14,244 nt of DNA from a candidate division NPL-UPA2 bacterium (GTDB lineage: Bacteria > Bacillota > UBA994), in the NCBI GenBank assembly GCA_018725205.1, contig QLUB01000039.1:1-14244 (forward strand). Direction: 5' to 3'. Each line of letters opens with the position of its first letter. Positions within the stretch are counted from its first letter, which is position 1. Below the pieces are notes generated by a model that did not search any database, was not told the origin of the DNA, and worked only from the letters and a program-made list of their open reading frames with translations. Below are positions 1 to 6,487 of this stretch, in pieces. The position numbers and the translations under genes are program-made.

Positions 1-158
1 GGGTCGACTACGGACATTTCGTTTTCCCCCGTCTTGACTAGAGTCTCTAGGCGAGCTTGGAACTCTGCCTTGTCGTTTTTTTCCACATCCATGTAGAACG
101 ATGCGAGTTTTTCGTCTATCCTGCTGTTATTGGGCAGGAGCCTCCCAAAAGGATGGTC
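1..158 (-). pseudogene. Partial transposase relic, IS1182-like (DDE type)
   Basis: The minus strand is open from the stop triplet at 159-161 to the left edge. It reads ...NNSRIDEKLASFYMDVEKND, then KAEFQARLETLVKTGENEMS, then VVDP. From memory of the family, this charged helical stretch ending in 'GE-EMSVxDP' resembles the middle of IS1182-family transposases, just before the segment that usually continues as 'DARLM...YNVQ'. The frame has no convincing start codon or ribosome site and is closed upstream by a stop, so the N-terminal part is missing or in another frame. The rest lies outside the window. Family assignment comes from motif recognition on about 45 residues, so it is moderate. It overlaps the N-terminal extension of the plus-strand ORF, which argues against that extension being real. 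Confidence 0.5.
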
Positions 159-611
159 CTACCCGCACCTCCCGACAGGAGCATCACCCCTGTCCCCGAG
201 ATAGCAGAGGCCTTCTTCACTGCCGTGGGGCAACTTAGACTAGAAGCAGTACAAGAATCCATTAAGACAATTGAGGCCGCGCTTGCTGCAATAAACGTAA
301 AGCCCAGTGGAGAGCCGGAGGGACATATGGTGAGAGCAGAGTTAACTGCAGAAGAAATTGAGTCCTTGGCATCACTCACTGAGGTAGAAACCATTTTTGA
401 GCATATGACTGTAGAGCCTGCCATTGGATTCGGGCGCGAGCCAGCCTCGAGCACGCCGCTCAAGGCAACTGATGCCGTGAAACTCCAATCCACTGAAGCT
501 AGCGTAGTAAGCAGCGTGCCCCGAGGGTATCAGGTTGCTGGCGCTGTCTTGATGATAACTTCCCTTTTTGTCGGCCTCTATGCTCTGACCACGCGGCAAC
601 TTAAGCCGTAA
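153..611 (+). CDS. Hypothetical protein with C-terminal membrane anchor; possibly a gene fragment
   Basis: No family recognised. From the ATG at 153 it would be 152 residues: a Pro-rich start (VLPAPPDRSITPVPEI), an acidic helical middle (EAVQESIKTIEAALAAINV, ELTAEEIESLASL), a Ser/Thr-rich linker, and one hydrophobic segment close to the C-terminus (VAGAVLMITSLFVGLYAL) followed by TTRQLKP. That layout suggests a tail-anchored protein. The frame stays open upstream to a TTG at 57, but that extension is antisense to the transposase-like frame and rich in Phe, His and Cys, so it was not used. The AGGAG at 136-140 lies about 13 bases before the ATG, which is too far to be a good site. The true 5' end may have been lost at the junction with the transposon relic, leaving a 3' fragment. 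Composition of the downstream part looks coding. Confidence 0.4.
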   Translation: MVLPAPPDRSITPVPEIAEAFFTAVGQLRLEAVQESIKTIEAALAAINVKPSGEPEGHMVRAELTAEEIESLASLTEVETIFEHMTVEPAIGFGREPASSTPLKATDAVKLQSTEASVVSSVPRGYQVAGAVLMITSLFVGLYALTTRQLKP

Positions 612-630
612 GGATTAGGCAGTACAAAAG

Positions 631-660
631 TACCCGTCCCCGATACATCGGGGACGGGTA
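631..660 (-). terminator. rnpB terminator hairpin
   Basis: A perfect inverted repeat with 13-bp arms (TACCCGTCCCCGA / TCGGGGACGGGTA) surrounds a 4-base loop. It lies directly after the 3' end of the RNase P RNA. Read on the minus strand, the stem is followed by a short T-rich stretch (ACTTTTGTAC), weaker than a classic T-run. The position, at once after the closing P1 helix, makes a terminator the simplest reading. It could also belong to a repeated intergenic hairpin family. Confidence 0.65.
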
Positions 661-663
661 AGT

Positions 664-1045
664 GTCAAGTAGATCTGTAAGCCGGGTCCTGTACCGCTTG
701 CGCGGTGGTAGTAATCTATCTAGGACGGATGTTGCCATCAGCCTCGTTGGCGCTGTGCGCCGGTTGCGACCAACCCGGGAGAACGAGCGGGCAGCTCTTA
801 CCTCTCCCCTATTAGGTCTTGCTCCAAGTGGGGTTTACCTAGCCGTGCCTGTCACCAGGCCGCTGGTGAGCTCTTACCTCACCTTTTCACCCTTACCCCT
901 GCTGACTAGTCAGCTCAAGGCGGTATGTCTCTGTGGCACTTTCCTTCGGGTCGCCCCGACTGGCCATTAACCAGCACTCTGCCCTGCGGAGCCCGGACTT
1001 TCCTCGTGGCAAAAGCTTGCCGCGTAACTACCCGATCTACTTGAC
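664..1045 (-). ncRNA. rnpB: RNase P RNA (M1-type, bacterial class A-like)
   Basis: This is the catalytic RNA of RNase P, which trims the 5' leaders of tRNA precursors together with the RnpA protein. On the minus strand the 5' part carries the universal core GAGGAAAGTCCGGGCTCC (about 980-998). The 3' part carries the matching ACCCGGCTTACAG (about 674-692); together these form P4 and flanking conserved regions. The ends form a perfect 12-bp P1 helix: GTCAAGTAGATC at the 5' end (1045 down to 1034) pairs with GATCTACTTGAC at the 3' end (675 down to 664). Internal blocks such as GGTAAACCCCAC, GGAGCAAGACC, AATAGGGG and the GAGCTCACCAGCGGC loop match class A RNAs. Length is about 382 nt, normal for the class. 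A near-consensus promoter lies directly upstream and a hairpin directly downstream, so it is probably its own transcription unit after nif3. Exact ends are inferred from P1. Confidence 0.96.
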
Positions 1046-1050
1046 AACAT

Positions 1051-1079
1051 ATTTTATTCTACTCGGCTTCTGCTGACAA
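1051..1079 (-). promoter_or_regulatory. rnpB promoter (sigma-70/SigA type)
   Basis: Minus-strand TTGTCA (1079-1074) and TAAAAT (1056-1051) are separated by exactly 17 bases. The first base of the P1 helix, G at 1045, lies 6 bases after the -10 box, as expected for a start site. The promoter sits in the 49-bp gap after the nif3 stop codon. Confidence 0.8.
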
Positions 1080-1094
1080 GAGCAAAAGCGTTGT

Positions 1095-2234
1095 TTACAT
1101 AATAGCATTTGTCCGCGTCAAATGCAAATCCGAAAAAAGCGATCTCTTAGGGCTAAATATGTGGAATTCTAATGGCAGCTGTTTAGAGTGTGCAAATTTT
1201 GTCAGCAAAGTATGCCAATCTTGCAGCAAAAAAGCTTCCGTCGCGTAGTGCCCGGCATCAACGACGGCCATGCCAAGCGCCTCGGCTTCCAGTGCGTGGT
1301 GATGCCCCACATCGCCGGTAACAAGCACTTCTGCTTTAGTTGCGTGGGCTAGATGCAACAACTCTGCGCCTGCCCCACCGCACACAGCGACCTTGTGCAC
1401 CTCTGCAGGCATTCGCCCAGCTACACGTGCGGCGGGAAACAAATTGCGCAGCAATGAACTAAACTCGGGCCAGGCAAGCGGCGGCGTGAGCTCCCCTATG
1501 CAACCTAAACCGTAAACTAAGCCCGCATTGTGAAGCTCTATCACATCATAGGCCGCTTCTTCATAAGGGTGGGCTGCCCTAAGGCCCTTAAGCACCATAG
1601 GCAGCTTCTGCTCCGGCACAACCACCTCCAGTCGCACTTCCTCGACATGCGCTAACTCGTCCACACGACCAAGATAAGGCTGCGCGCCCGCGCGCGGCAT
1701 AAACGTGCCCTTCCCCTGCGCATAAAAGGAGCAGTGGCTATAGTCGCCGATGTGTCCGGCACCTTCGGCAGCCATCGCCTGAAAGACAGCATCACGGTGT
1801 GACTCCGGCACAAAAACCACGAGCTTGTAGTTTTTTGACTGACCCATTGTCTTAAGTACGCTTACATTGCTAAGGCCGAGCAACTCAGCTAGGCGCCTGC
1901 TCGTTCCGGAATGACATTTGTCCCAGTTAGTATGAGCGGCATAAACGGATAGCCCAGAGCGAATAAGCTTTTCTAGAATGCGACCTTGCGGCAAGTCGGT
2001 GCGTAGAGCCTTAAGAGGGCGAAAGATAACGGGGTGATGCGCAATAATGAGATCGCACCCCACAGCCAAAGCCCAATCCACAGCTTCCTCGGTCACGTCA
2101 AGCGCAAGCAGCACGCGGTTTACGCTATTGCCGTAGGATCCAACTAAGAGGCCTACGTTATCCCATTCTTCCGCGAGCCTTAGAGGCGCTAGGTCTTCAA
2201 TTACGCTAACCACTTGCTTTACGCTAACAGACAT
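1095..2234 (-). CDS. Nif3-like dinuclear metal-binding protein (YqfO type)
   Basis: 379-residue NIF3/YbgI/YqfO family protein of the longer Bacillota form. N- and C-terminal halves form the metal-binding NIF3 fold, and a CutA/PII-like domain is inserted at about residues 135-235 (YKLVVFVPESHRDAVFQAM ... LRAAHPYEEAAYDVIEL). Likely metal ligands are visible: H66-H67 in IIAHHPVIF, H101 and D105 in AAHTNWDK, one of the His in GDVGHHH (311-313), and E333 in GHYATE. The family is often labelled GTP cyclohydrolase 1 type 2, but its reaction is unsettled, so no enzyme function is claimed. The ATG start has a strong AAGGAGGT eight bases upstream. The start overlaps the end of trmK by 11 bases, indicating co-transcription and probably translational coupling. 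This trmK-nif3 pairing is conserved in Bacillota (yqfN-yqfO in Bacillus subtilis). rnpB follows downstream on the same strand. Confidence 0.93.
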   Translation of the reverse strand: MSVSVKQVVSVIEDLAPLRLAEEWDNVGLLVGSYGNSVNRVLLALDVTEEAVDWALAVGCDLIIAHHPVIFRPLKALRTDLPQGRILEKLIRSGLSVYAAHTNWDKCHSGTSRRLAELLGLSNVSVLKTMGQSKNYKLVVFVPESHRDAVFQAMAAEGAGHIGDYSHCSFYAQGKGTFMPRAGAQPYLGRVDELAHVEEVRLEVVVPEQKLPMVLKGLRAAHPYEEAAYDVIELHNAGLVYGLGCIGELTPPLAWPEFSSLLRNLFPAARVAGRMPAEVHKVAVCGGAGAELLHLAHATKAEVLVTGDVGHHHALEAEALGMAVVDAGHYATEAFLLQDWHTLLTKFAHSKQLPLEFHIFSPKRSLFSDLHLTRTNAIM

Positions 2235-2922
2235 TTTCCAAGACCTCCTTCAGGGCGCACACTCTCTCACTAACCCACTGCCTGCGCTCTTCAATGTGTC
2301 CCTGTGTCCCCGCTTGCAGACTCATCTCTACGCGCCGCCAGTGCGCCAAGTCGCGTTTTAACAGACTAACCGTTTGCGGGTCGAGTCTGCTTAGGTTTAT
2401 GCGCCCATATTCCAGCTCCAGTGGTGTATACAACACGTCCACTTGTCCCGGCTCTGCTCGCATCACCTGGTAGACTACACCCGCCTCCTCAACCACAGTC
2501 TCATCCGTAACGCTGTACCCGGTGTCACACAAGTACCTGCGTAGCACTCCGGCATCTACATTAGGCTGTAGCACCATTTGGCTAACTTGGCTGAGCTTGT
2601 CGCGGCCCCGTTCCAGTATCCCACGGATAGTCCCTCCCCCCATGCCGGCAATGCACAGCGCACGCACCTCACCCGGTAGAAGCGGCTCTAACCCGTCGCC
2701 TAGGCGCACATCTACTACTTCACTAAGCCCTAACGCATGGACCGTTCTTTTGCTTTGCTGCCACGGCAGTTCGCACAGCTCAACCGCAATGCCGCGCCGG
2801 GCTTTCCCCTGCAAGACGGCGGCGGCAACGAGAAAGGCGTGGTCACTGCCGATATCGCCCAGACAAGCCGTATTCTGCAGCAGGGCAAGCACAGCTTGTA
2901 GTCTAAGTGACAGCTGACGCAC
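2224..2922 (-). CDS. trmK: tRNA (adenine22-N1)-methyltransferase TrmK
   Basis: TrmK uses S-adenosylmethionine to methylate N1 of A22 in the D-loop of tRNAs in the cytoplasm. The 232-residue length matches the family (about 230-240). Visible motifs are the SAM-binding GDIGSDHA (residues 22-29), the acidic end of the next strand VELCE (47-51), GDGLEPL (75-81), the family-specific IAGMGGG (91-97) and LQPN (118-121). The C-terminal part is a charged helical region typical of the TrmK coiled-coil. The start is GTG at 2920-2922, preceded by a G-rich ribosome site (GGGGGG, six bases away). It is first in a two-gene unit with nif3, with an 11-base overlap, read from a good promoter at 2951-2979 divergent from the zinc operon. 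In many Bacillota this pair follows dnaG-sigA; those genes are not present here. Confidence 0.95.
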   Translation of the reverse strand: MRQLSLRLQAVLALLQNTACLGDIGSDHAFLVAAAVLQGKARRGIAVELCELPWQQSKRTVHALGLSEVVDVRLGDGLEPLLPGEVRALCIAGMGGGTIRGILERGRDKLSQVSQMVLQPNVDAGVLRRYLCDTGYSVTDETVVEEAGVVYQVMRAEPGQVDVLYTPLELEYGRINLSRLDPQTVSLLKRDLAHWRRVEMSLQAGTQGHIEERRQWVSERVCALKEVLENVC

Positions 2923-2950
2923 GCAATTCCCCCCTCGCTACCTTAGAAGA

Positions 2951-2979
2951 ATTGTACAGTGCAGCGCAACCAGAGTCAA
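2951..2979 (-). promoter_or_regulatory. trmK-nif3 promoter
   Basis: Minus-strand TTGACT (2979-2974) and TACAAT (2956-2951) are separated by 17 bases, a close fit to the SigA consensus. Transcription would start near 2944, giving a leader of about 22 bases before the trmK GTG. It is back-to-back with the zinc operon control region. Confidence 0.75.
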
Positions 2980-2998
2980 AAGCGAAAGCAAAATAAAT

Positions 2999-3039
2999 TT
3001 TGCGCAAACGTGTATTATTAGCGCAAAGTAAGTTATACT
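2999..3039 (+). promoter_or_regulatory. Probable znuA operon promoter region with GCGCAAA repeats
   Basis: A good -10 box, TATACT (3034-3039), lies upstream of the znuA operator. The sequence 17 bases before it (TGTATT, 3011-3016) is a poor -35. Two copies of GCGCAAA (3002-3008 and 3021-3027) start 19 bases apart; the first is part of the palindrome TTTGCGCAAA (2999-3008). They flank the expected -35 and could help or block polymerase. Start of transcription would be near 3046. Confidence 0.4.
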
Positions 3040-3054
3040 AAGTGCAGATGTAGA

Positions 3055-3075
3055 TGCAAATGCATTGCATTTGCA
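3055..3075 (+). promoter_or_regulatory. Candidate Zur/Fur-family operator (10-1-10 palindrome)
   Basis: Arms TGCAAATGCA (3055-3064) and TGCATTTGCA (3066-3075) are perfect reverse complements around a single central T. Fur-family boxes typically have an x-1-x palindrome of this size, although these bases differ from the Bacillus Zur box core (TCGTAAT-N-ATTACGA). It lies about 10-30 bases after the predicted start site and 34 bases before znuA, a position suited to repression. The operon encodes its own Fur-family protein, the likely ligand. The RNA could also fold as an 8-bp hairpin, but the single-base symmetry centre favours a DNA site. Confidence 0.65.
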
Positions 3076-3109
3076 CTAAGCAAGTATCCACATACATAAG
3101 GAGGCTCCC

Positions 3110-4459
3110 ATGAAACGATTCCTAGTTGTACCGCTCGTCCTTGTTCTTTCGCTCTCTCTGTCGGGTTGCGCCGCGCTGCAGACCCGTTTAGCCGGTACCG
3201 GACGGCCTACGGTAATCACAACTCTGTTCCCCCAGTATGACTTTGTACGGGCTATTGCCGGGGATAAAGTGCAAGTATCTTTGCTCCTGCCCCCGGGCGT
3301 CGAATCGCACGCCTTTGAGCCCACCCCGCGTGACATTGCCAACATCCACCGCGCGGACGTATTTATCTATACCAGCAAGTACATGGAACCTTGGGCCCCA
3401 CGGGTAATTAAAGCCCTGCAAGGAAGACCTGTGGTTGTCGTAGACGCCAGCCACGGCATAGAACTTGAGGCCCAGGAAAAGCATGAAGACCCCTATGAAT
3501 GGGTGGGCGCGTTTGACCTTGTGCCAGGATACTACCAACTGGTGTTTAGTCGAGTGGACGGCAAGTACGCCGACCCAACGATGCCTATCGTGTTTATGCA
3601 GTCTGCCTACAGCAAGCAAGACGCCCTAGATGCGGCAAAACTTGATGCGAAAGGCTTGTTTGAGCAGGCAACCCCTACCCTACTTCAGCACGGTGGCACC
3701 ATTAGCCCGCGCGCTGGCATCTACACACTAGAGTTTGACCAGAACCGCAACGACTCCATCTTCTCTATACGCATTGAAACGGCCGGGACTTACGTACTAG
3801 TGACTGGTCACTTGCCCTCAGAATTTGAAGCAGGGCGCCACTTCTTCCGCGATGCGCAAGACCGCGATGTCGTGTCAGTTGTAGAATACCCTGACCATAA
3901 AGATGGAGACCCTGACCACAAGCATGCCCACGGGAAAGACCCGCACATCTGGCTTGACCCAGTGTTTGCCAAACAAATGGTGGACAACATCGTCGCGGGG
4001 CTCGCCCAAGCTGACCCTAACAATGCTGCGTTCTACCGCCAAAATGGCGATGCCTACAAAGCTAAGTTGCAGGCTCTGCATGAACAGTTTGCCTCTTTCT
4101 TGGCTACGATAGAGAATCGGACCATACTTTATGCAGGCCACTTTGCCTTTGGCCACTTTGCGCGCAGATACAGCCTCGAGCATAAGTCACCCTACGTCGG
4201 CTTCTCGCCTACTGCCGAGCCCACTCCGCGGCGCATTGCTGAGCTGATCGAGAACGTACGGAAGACGGGTAGCCAGGTTATTTATCATGAAGCACTGGTT
4301 GAGCCACGGGTGGCGCGCATCATCTCCGAAGCTACCGGAGCGCGCATGCTGCTCTTGCACGGAGCCCATAACGTTTCGCGCGACGACCTTAGAGGCGGAG
4401 CGACCTATTTGTCCATTATGGAAGGTAATCTCGCCAGACTGCGCGAAGGATTAAGGTAG
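3110..4459 (+). CDS. znuA: Zinc ABC transporter substrate-binding lipoprotein (ZnuA/AdcA type) with inserted domain
   Basis: This cluster A-I lipoprotein captures Zn2+ (possibly Mn2+) outside the cell and passes it to ZnuB/ZnuC. The signal peptide is followed by a lipobox, LSGC, with Cys20 as the lipidation site. ZnuA hallmarks are H67 in ESHAFEPTP, H279 in PHIWLDP, H344 in AGHFAFGHFARRY, GFSPTAEPTPRRIAELI (364-380), and a C-terminal acidic/His segment HGAHNVSRDD (417-426). At 449 residues it is well above the usual 300-330. The excess is a block at about 127-262 (YEWVGAFDLVPGYYQL ... EYPD), beta-rich with aromatic and Gly residues, placed just before a His-rich loop (PDHKDGDPDHKHAHGKDPH, 261-279). 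It does not look like a ZinT domain. I recall similar inserts in other zinc-binding proteins but cannot name a family. The start has AAGGAGG five bases upstream. It is first gene of znuACB-zur and lies downstream of a palindromic operator. Zinc rather than manganese is inferred from the His-rich loop and the regulator. Confidence 0.93.
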   Translation: MKRFLVVPLVLVLSLSLSGCAALQTRLAGTGRPTVITTLFPQYDFVRAIAGDKVQVSLLLPPGVESHAFEPTPRDIANIHRADVFIYTSKYMEPWAPRVIKALQGRPVVVVDASHGIELEAQEKHEDPYEWVGAFDLVPGYYQLVFSRVDGKYADPTMPIVFMQSAYSKQDALDAAKLDAKGLFEQATPTLLQHGGTISPRAGIYTLEFDQNRNDSIFSIRIETAGTYVLVTGHLPSEFEAGRHFFRDAQDRDVVSVVEYPDHKDGDPDHKHAHGKDPHIWLDPVFAKQMVDNIVAGLAQADPNNAAFYRQNGDAYKAKLQALHEQFASFLATIENRTILYAGHFAFGHFARRYSLEHKSPYVGFSPTAEPTPRRIAELIENVRKTGSQVIYHEALVEPRVARIISEATGARMLLLHGAHNVSRDDLRGGATYLSIMEGNLARLREGLR

Positions 4460-4461
4460 TT

Positions 4462-5211
4462 ATGTCAGCCATACTTTCGGTCAAGGACTTAACGCTTAAG
4501 TACGGTCGGCACGAGGTCTTAAGTGGCGTATCGTTTGTCGTGGAACAAGGCGACTACATTGGGATCGCAGGACCTAACGGCTCGGGCAAAACATCGCTCC
4601 TTAAGTCGCTGCTCGGGCTCTTACCGCCCGCAAGTGGACATATTCGCTTTGTGGACGACAAAAGACACCACTCCATAGGCTATCTGCCCCAAAAGGCGAT
4701 GCAGAATGACCCTCTCTTTCCCGCCACCGTGAAGGAAATTGTGATGACCGGCCTCTTGGCGTCAAAGCCAGAGCCGCGCTTTTTCACCGTAGAGGACAGC
4801 GTACGCGCTGACGCTGTCCTCGCCCGTCTGGGCGCAGCCTCGCTTAGCGACAAAAAAGTCGGCAACCTTTCGGGTGGGCAACAGCAGCGCGTGATGCTAG
4901 CCCGTGCTATGGTTAGCTCCCCGGCCCTGCTCATCCTAGACGAACCTACCAGTGCGCTTGACCCCAAAATTCGCGATGAATTCTACGCGCTCCTGCGAGA
5001 ACTCAACGAGCGCGACGGCGTCACCATTATGCTGGTTTCACACGATATCGGTTCCATCGGCAAATATACTAAGAAGCTAATGTACTTAGATCGCGGCCTA
5101 GTGTTTTTTGGCACTTACGCGGAGTTCTGCGGCTCGGACGCCATGACCGCCTACTTTGGTTCCGTATCGCAGCATCTGTTCTGTTGGAGGCACGGCCATG
5201 GCGCTAACTGA
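4462..5211 (+). CDS. znuC: Zinc ABC transporter ATP-binding protein (ZnuC/AdcC)
   Basis: This is the cytoplasmic ATPase that powers zinc import through ZnuB; the 249-residue length is normal. Motifs in order are Walker A GPNGSGKT (37-44), Q-loop YLPQK (74-78), ABC signature LSGGQ (136-140), Walker B LLILDEP (156-162), D-loop SALD (164-167) and the switch His194 in VSHD. The tail ends in QHLFCWRHGHGAN, a short Cys/His-bearing end that might touch metal; this is inference only. The start is two bases after the znuA stop. Its last 14 bases overlap the znuB start, so the three transport genes are tightly coupled. Motifs alone cannot separate Zn from Mn transport; neighbours favour zinc. Confidence 0.94.
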   Translation: MSAILSVKDLTLKYGRHEVLSGVSFVVEQGDYIGIAGPNGSGKTSLLKSLLGLLPPASGHIRFVDDKRHHSIGYLPQKAMQNDPLFPATVKEIVMTGLLASKPEPRFFTVEDSVRADAVLARLGAASLSDKKVGNLSGGQQQRVMLARAMVSSPALLILDEPTSALDPKIRDEFYALLRELNERDGVTIMLVSHDIGSIGKYTKKLMYLDRGLVFFGTYAEFCGSDAMTAYFGSVSQHLFCWRHGHGAN

Positions 5212-6028
5212 TTTACTCGCAGAAGCAATCTCTTTTACCTTTGTCCAACGCGCGCTGCTTGTCGGCACACTTATCGCCTTATGCTGTGCCTTTTTGGGCA
5301 GCTTCCTAGTGTTGCGCAAACTATCGCTGATCGGCGACGGGTTGGCACACGTCAGTTTTGCCACCGTGGCCCTAGCCCTCTTGCTGGAAGCTTCACCGCT
5401 GCTTGTGAGCATCCCGCTGGTTACCGTGGCTTCGCTGATTATCCTCACTCTGAGCGAACGGACAGGCATGCACGGCGATGCCGCCATTGGCCTTGTCTCT
5501 TCCTTCTCAATTGCCGCCGGGGTGTTGGTAGCCAGCCTAGCGCAAGGCTTTAACGTTGACCTCATGAGCTTCCTTTTCGGCAGTATACTAGTCATTAGCC
5601 ACGCGGACGTACTTATTTCTGCCGCCTTGGCTGCGGTTATTCTAGGCGCGGTGGTTCTCTTCTATAACCAGTTGTTTGCGGTTACCCACGACGAAGACTT
5701 CGCGCGCGTCTTAGGGCTTAATACGCGCCTGATCAACTACATGACCGCCATGCTTACCGCCATGACCATTGCCCTAGGCATTAGAGTTGTCGGCACCATG
5801 CTTATCTCGAGCCTGATTGTGTTCCCGACCGTCACGGCACTGCAAGTGGCCAAAGGCTTTAAGTCCACAATTGCCGTAGCGGCAGTGGTCTCGGTAACCT
5901 GCGTGGTACTAGGAGTTTTTGCCTCTTACGTGTACAACCTCCCCACCGGTGCTGTGATCGTAATGCTCAACGCGGCTGCGTTTGTCTTATTTTTGGGTGT
6001 CAGGAAACTCGGCGGCGTAGGAGGGTAA
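5198..6028 (+). CDS. znuB: Zinc ABC transporter permease (ZnuB/AdcB)
   Basis: This is an integral membrane permease of the metal ABC-3 family, 276 residues with about eight to nine hydrophobic segments. Family signatures are GSFLVLRKLSLIGDGLAHVSFATVAL (34-59, the conserved cytoplasmic and membrane region), HGDAAIGLVSS (92-102) and the C-terminal YNLPTGAVIVMLNA (246-259). The open frame extends back to a GTG at 5156, but the ATG at 5198 was chosen. It has GGAGG seven bases upstream (5186-5190), and the product then begins with a short amphipathic stretch as in relatives. This start lies inside the end of znuC (14-base overlap), implying translational coupling. The zur gene follows after a four-base gap. 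Confidence 0.94.
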   Translation: MALTDLLAEAISFTFVQRALLVGTLIALCCAFLGSFLVLRKLSLIGDGLAHVSFATVALALLLEASPLLVSIPLVTVASLIILTLSERTGMHGDAAIGLVSSFSIAAGVLVASLAQGFNVDLMSFLFGSILVISHADVLISAALAAVILGAVVLFYNQLFAVTHDEDFARVLGLNTRLINYMTAMLTAMTIALGIRVVGTMLISSLIVFPTVTALQVAKGFKSTIAVAAVVSVTCVVLGVFASYVYNLPTGAVIVMLNAAAFVLFLGVRKLGGVGG

Positions 6029-6032
6029 GCCT

Positions 6033-6458
6033 GTGACCAAAGTGCAGGCGGCTGACCTCTTGCGCCGCAACGGCATCAAGAAAACACGGCAGCGCGAGGC
6101 AGTAGTGCGCATACTTGCCGAGGCGCAGGCACCCTTGTCTGTCGATAGCATTCACGTTAGGCTGCGCCACAAGGACGATTCTGTTAATTTATCGACCATC
6201 TACCGCATGCTGGAAGTCCTGCTAGAGAAGGGGCTTGTGGAGCAGATGCACCATCCATTAGGTAGCAAGTTCACGTATGTGCTTTCGGCCTACGGGCACA
6301 GCCATCACCTCACTTGCACGCGCTGCGGGGTTTCAACGCGTATGGACAGCTGCCCCGTCACCACCGCACTAGGGCAGCTTGAGGCAAGCCACAATTTCCA
6401 TATTACCGGCCACCGCCTAGAGGTTTTCGGCGTGTGTGCCGCATGCAAAAGCAAGTAA
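6033..6458 (+). CDS. zur: Fur-family transcriptional regulator, probably Zur
   Basis: 141-residue Fur superfamily repressor. The N-terminal winged helix includes KKTRQREAVVRIL (16-28) and the recognition helix NLSTIYRMLEVL (52-63). The C-terminal dimerisation domain has a Cys4 structural zinc site (C95xxC98 and C135xxC138), with candidate regulatory-site His residues at 89, 91 and 92 (GHSHHLTCTRCG). Motifs do not separate Zur from Fur or PerR, but its place as last gene of a zinc uptake operon and the palindrome ahead of znuA argue for a zinc-responsive, self-regulating repressor. The GTG start at 6033 has AGGAGGG seven bases upstream, the latter overlapping the znuB stop. The gene ends 19 bases from the convergent pepT stop. 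Confidence 0.88.
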   Translation: MTKVQAADLLRRNGIKKTRQREAVVRILAEAQAPLSVDSIHVRLRHKDDSVNLSTIYRMLEVLLEKGLVEQMHHPLGSKFTYVLSAYGHSHHLTCTRCGVSTRMDSCPVTTALGQLEASHNFHITGHRLEVFGVCAACKSK

Positions 6459-6462
6459 GGAG

Positions 6463-6487
6463 CTGACCGCCTTGCGCTCAGCGGCAG
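6463..6487. terminator. Weak hairpin between convergent zur and pepT
   Basis: CTGACCGC (6463-6470) and GCGGCAG (6481-6487) can pair as seven base pairs with one bulged A and a 10-base loop. On the plus strand it is followed by only TTTA, and on the minus strand by no T-run. The right arm lies within the last codons of pepT. It may limit read-through between the two convergent genes, but it does not meet the usual terminator pattern. Confidence 0.25.

Noticed and set aside
116..493. Minus-strand ORF of 125 codons rich in Ser and Ala
   Set aside because: It is a shadow of the plus-strand hypothetical ORF; low-complexity composition, no ribosome site.
662..970. Plus-strand ORF of 102 codons
   Set aside because: It lies entirely within the RNase P RNA gene, antisense to it.
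3110..4459. ZinT domain in the znuA product
   Set aside because: The insert is internal and lacks the ZinT sequence pattern seen in AdcA C-termini.
5156..5197. Upstream GTG start for znuB
   Set aside because: No ribosome site and a long overlap with znuC; the ATG at 5198 has GGAGG at proper spacing.
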